A DNA stretch of 64,000 nt from Herbaspirillum sp. RV1423 (GTDB lineage: Bacteria; Pseudomonadota; Gammaproteobacteria; Burkholderiales; Burkholderiaceae_D). A program made the translations under genes and the position numbers. Below the pieces are notes generated by a model. It did no database searches. It was not told the origin of the DNA and saw nothing but the letters and a program-made list of their open reading frames with translations. Numbering within the stretch: the first letter of the stretch is position 1; every line of letters starts with the position of its first letter. The stretch spans positions 1 through 64,000 of the forward strand of contig NZ_CBXX010000026.1 of assembly GCF_000577615.1 (NCBI RefSeq), read 5' to 3'. Of this stretch, positions 62,841 to 64,000 are shown one piece after another.

Positions 62841-63590
62841 ATGAAAATTCTTGTCGCAGTCAAGCGCGTCGTTGATTTCAACGTCAAAGTCCGGGTCAAA
62901 TCCGACGGCACCGGCATCGATATCGGCAACGTCAAGATGAGCATGAATCCATTTGACGAAATCGCCGTGGAGGCTGCCGTCCGCCTGAAGGAAGCCGGCA
63001 TTGCCAGCGAAGTGATCGCCGTCTCCTGCGGCCCGGCCCAGGCGCAGGAGACCTTGCGCACCGCGCTGGCGATCGGCGCGGATCGCGGCATCCTGGTGGA
63101 GTCGCAAGACGAGCTGCAGCCGCTCGCCGTCGCCAAGCTGCTGCACGCACTGGTCAGGCAGGAGTCGCCCGCGCTGGTCATCGTCGGCAAGCAGGCCATC
63201 GACGACGACAGCAACCAGACCGGCCAGATGCTGGCGGCGCTGGCCGGCATGCCGCAAGCCACCTTTGCCTCCACCTTGTCCATCGCCGGCAACGAAGCCA
63301 TCGTCGCGCGCGAGGTCGACGGCGGCCTGGAAACCGTGGCCGTCACCCTGCCGGCCGTGATCACCACCGACCTGCGCCTGAACACGCCGCGCTACGTGAC
63401 GCTGCCCAACATCATGAAGGCGAAAAAGAAACCGCTGGATCTGACCTCGGCGGCATTGCTCGGCGTGGATGTCGCCCCCCGCCTGACCACGATCAAGGTC
63501 AGCGAGCCGCCATCGCGCGCGGCGGGGATCAAGGTGCCCGATGTCGCGACCCTGGTTGCCAGACTGAAGAACGACGCCAAGGTCATCTAG
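62841..63590 (+). CDS. etfB: Electron transfer flavoprotein beta subunit
   Basis: This 249-residue EtfB has the family's AMP-binding layout: the start [36 protein letters not shown] [16 protein letters not shown] (about 38-53), [25 protein letters not shown] (about 115-131) and [19 protein letters not shown]. With EtfA it carries electrons from flavin dehydrogenases to ETF-ubiquinone oxidoreductase. A specific etfBA pair next to an FAD oxidoreductase gene indicates a dedicated electron acceptor. The ribosome site is weak. Confidence 0.95.
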   Translation: MKILVAVKRVVDFNVKVRVKSDGTGIDIGNVKMSMNPFDEIAVEAAVRLKEAGIASEVIAVSCGPAQAQETLRTALAIGADRGILVESQDELQPLAVAKLLHALVRQESPALVIVGKQAIDDDSNQTGQMLAALAGMPQATFASTLSIAGNEAIVAREVDGGLETVAVTLPAVITTDLRLNTPRYVTLPNIMKAKKKPLDLTSAALLGVDVAPRLTTIKVSEPPSRAAGIKVPDVATLVARLKNDAKVI

Positions 63591-63650
63591 TCCGTCGCGC
63601 TCATTCGCGCCTATTCATACCTGTTCACGCCTGTTCTCTGAAAGCACAAC

Positions 63651-64000
63651 ATGACCGCACTCATCATCGCCGAGCACGACAATCGCACGCTCAAAGCGGC
63701 AACCCTGCATGCCGTCACGGCAGCGCTGCAATGCGATGCCGACGTCCATATCCTCGTCGCGGGAAATGCCTGCGCTGATGTCGCCCGCGCCGCATCCGCA
63801 CTGACCGGCATCTCGCGCGTGCTGCTGGCCGAAGCGCCGCATCTGGCGGACGGCCTCGCGGAAAATATCGCAGCCCAGGCAGTTTCCCTCGCTCCCGCCT
63901 ATTCGCACATTCTGGCAACAGCGACCGCGGGCGGAAAAAACATCTTGCCGCGTGTCGCCGCGACGCTGGACGTGGCGCAAATTTCAGAAATCACCAGGGT
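63651..64000 (+). CDS. etfA: Electron transfer flavoprotein alpha subunit (partial, cut by window end)
   Basis: The first about 116 residues are visible. The N-terminal domain begins TALIIAEHDNRTLKAATLHA, with DVHILVAGNACADVARAASA and GGKNILPRVAATLDVAQISE, all characteristic of EtfA domain I. The FAD-binding C-terminal domain lies beyond the window. It follows etfB by 60 nt. Confidence 0.93.
   Translation, partial: MTALIIAEHDNRTLKAATLHAVTAALQCDADVHILVAGNACADVARAASALTGISRVLLAEAPHLADGLAENIAAQAVSLAPAYSHILATATAGGKNILPRVAATLDVAQISEITR

Overview
The window looks like chromosomal DNA of a GC-rich beta-proteobacterium, most likely an Oxalobacteraceae/Herbaspirillum-type plant- or soil-associated bacterium. 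This is inferred from gene content: a GlrK/QseG/GlrR operon, a Gram-negative porin of the Burkholderiales type, a near-textbook XenA, many ABC uptake systems and catabolic clusters, and dispersed short palindromic repeats. I see no rRNA, tRNA, insertion sequence, prophage or CRISPR array.

Layout. 0.2-4.2 kb: a BON-domain periplasmic protein, then the two-component operon glrK-qseG-glrR on the minus strand; the BON gene has a candidate sigma-54 promoter and a GlrR-like upstream site. 4.4-8.5 kb: a DHA2-type MFS exporter, an HD-GYP c-di-GMP phosphodiesterase, and a BLUF blue-light receptor downstream of folE. 8.9-15.8 kb: a peptide/opine-type ABC importer with a fused double ATPase, ending in an LLM flavin monooxygenase, behind a perfect 17-bp palindrome. 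15.8-18.7 kb: a chemoreceptor and a porin.

19.0-35.2 kb: a single-orientation 18-gene catabolic cluster. In transcription order it holds an NMT1/TauABC-type importer, an SDR, a cupin, an alpha/beta hydrolase, an IclR regulator, a second SDR with altered catalytic residues, a ThDP enzyme, an aspartate-dehydrogenase-like protein, an aldehyde dehydrogenase, a two-domain extradiol dioxygenase, a NicC-like flavin monooxygenase, two small proteins, a Rieske oxygenase, a RidA-like protein and a VanB-type reductase. A 21-bp palindrome nested in a larger inverted repeat lies upstream and a terminator lies at the far end. The genes predict uptake, hydroxylation, meta-cleavage and processing of an aromatic or N-heteroaromatic acid. 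I do not recognise the pathway, and it is the best candidate for an undescribed system.

35.8-37.7 kb: an orphan flgH-like gene, a very strong G/C-tract hairpin, a lipoprotein and a small exported protein. 37.7-48.8 kb: a lysine-type catabolic locus. It has a DadA-like dehydrogenase, an SDR, a polar amino-acid ABC importer, an Lrp regulator, a saccharopine/lysine-6-dehydrogenase-like enzyme, a DUF1338 2-oxoadipate dioxygenase/decarboxylase-like enzyme, an ALDH7 (AmaB) and a two-subunit aconitase X.

48.9-55.7 kb: a stress or electrophile-reduction group with somewhat lower GC by eye (xenA/ArsR, two aldo-keto reductases, LysR, an NAD-dependent epimerase-like protein, an XRE-MmyB regulator), with inverted repeats in the divergent promoters. 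55.7-64 kb: another NMT1/TauABC-type importer, hutG, a LysR regulator with a clear palindromic operator, an FAD amine/amino-acid oxidase-like enzyme, hutD and etfBA. This looks like a flavin-linked catabolic module for an N-containing compound. The window ends inside etfA.
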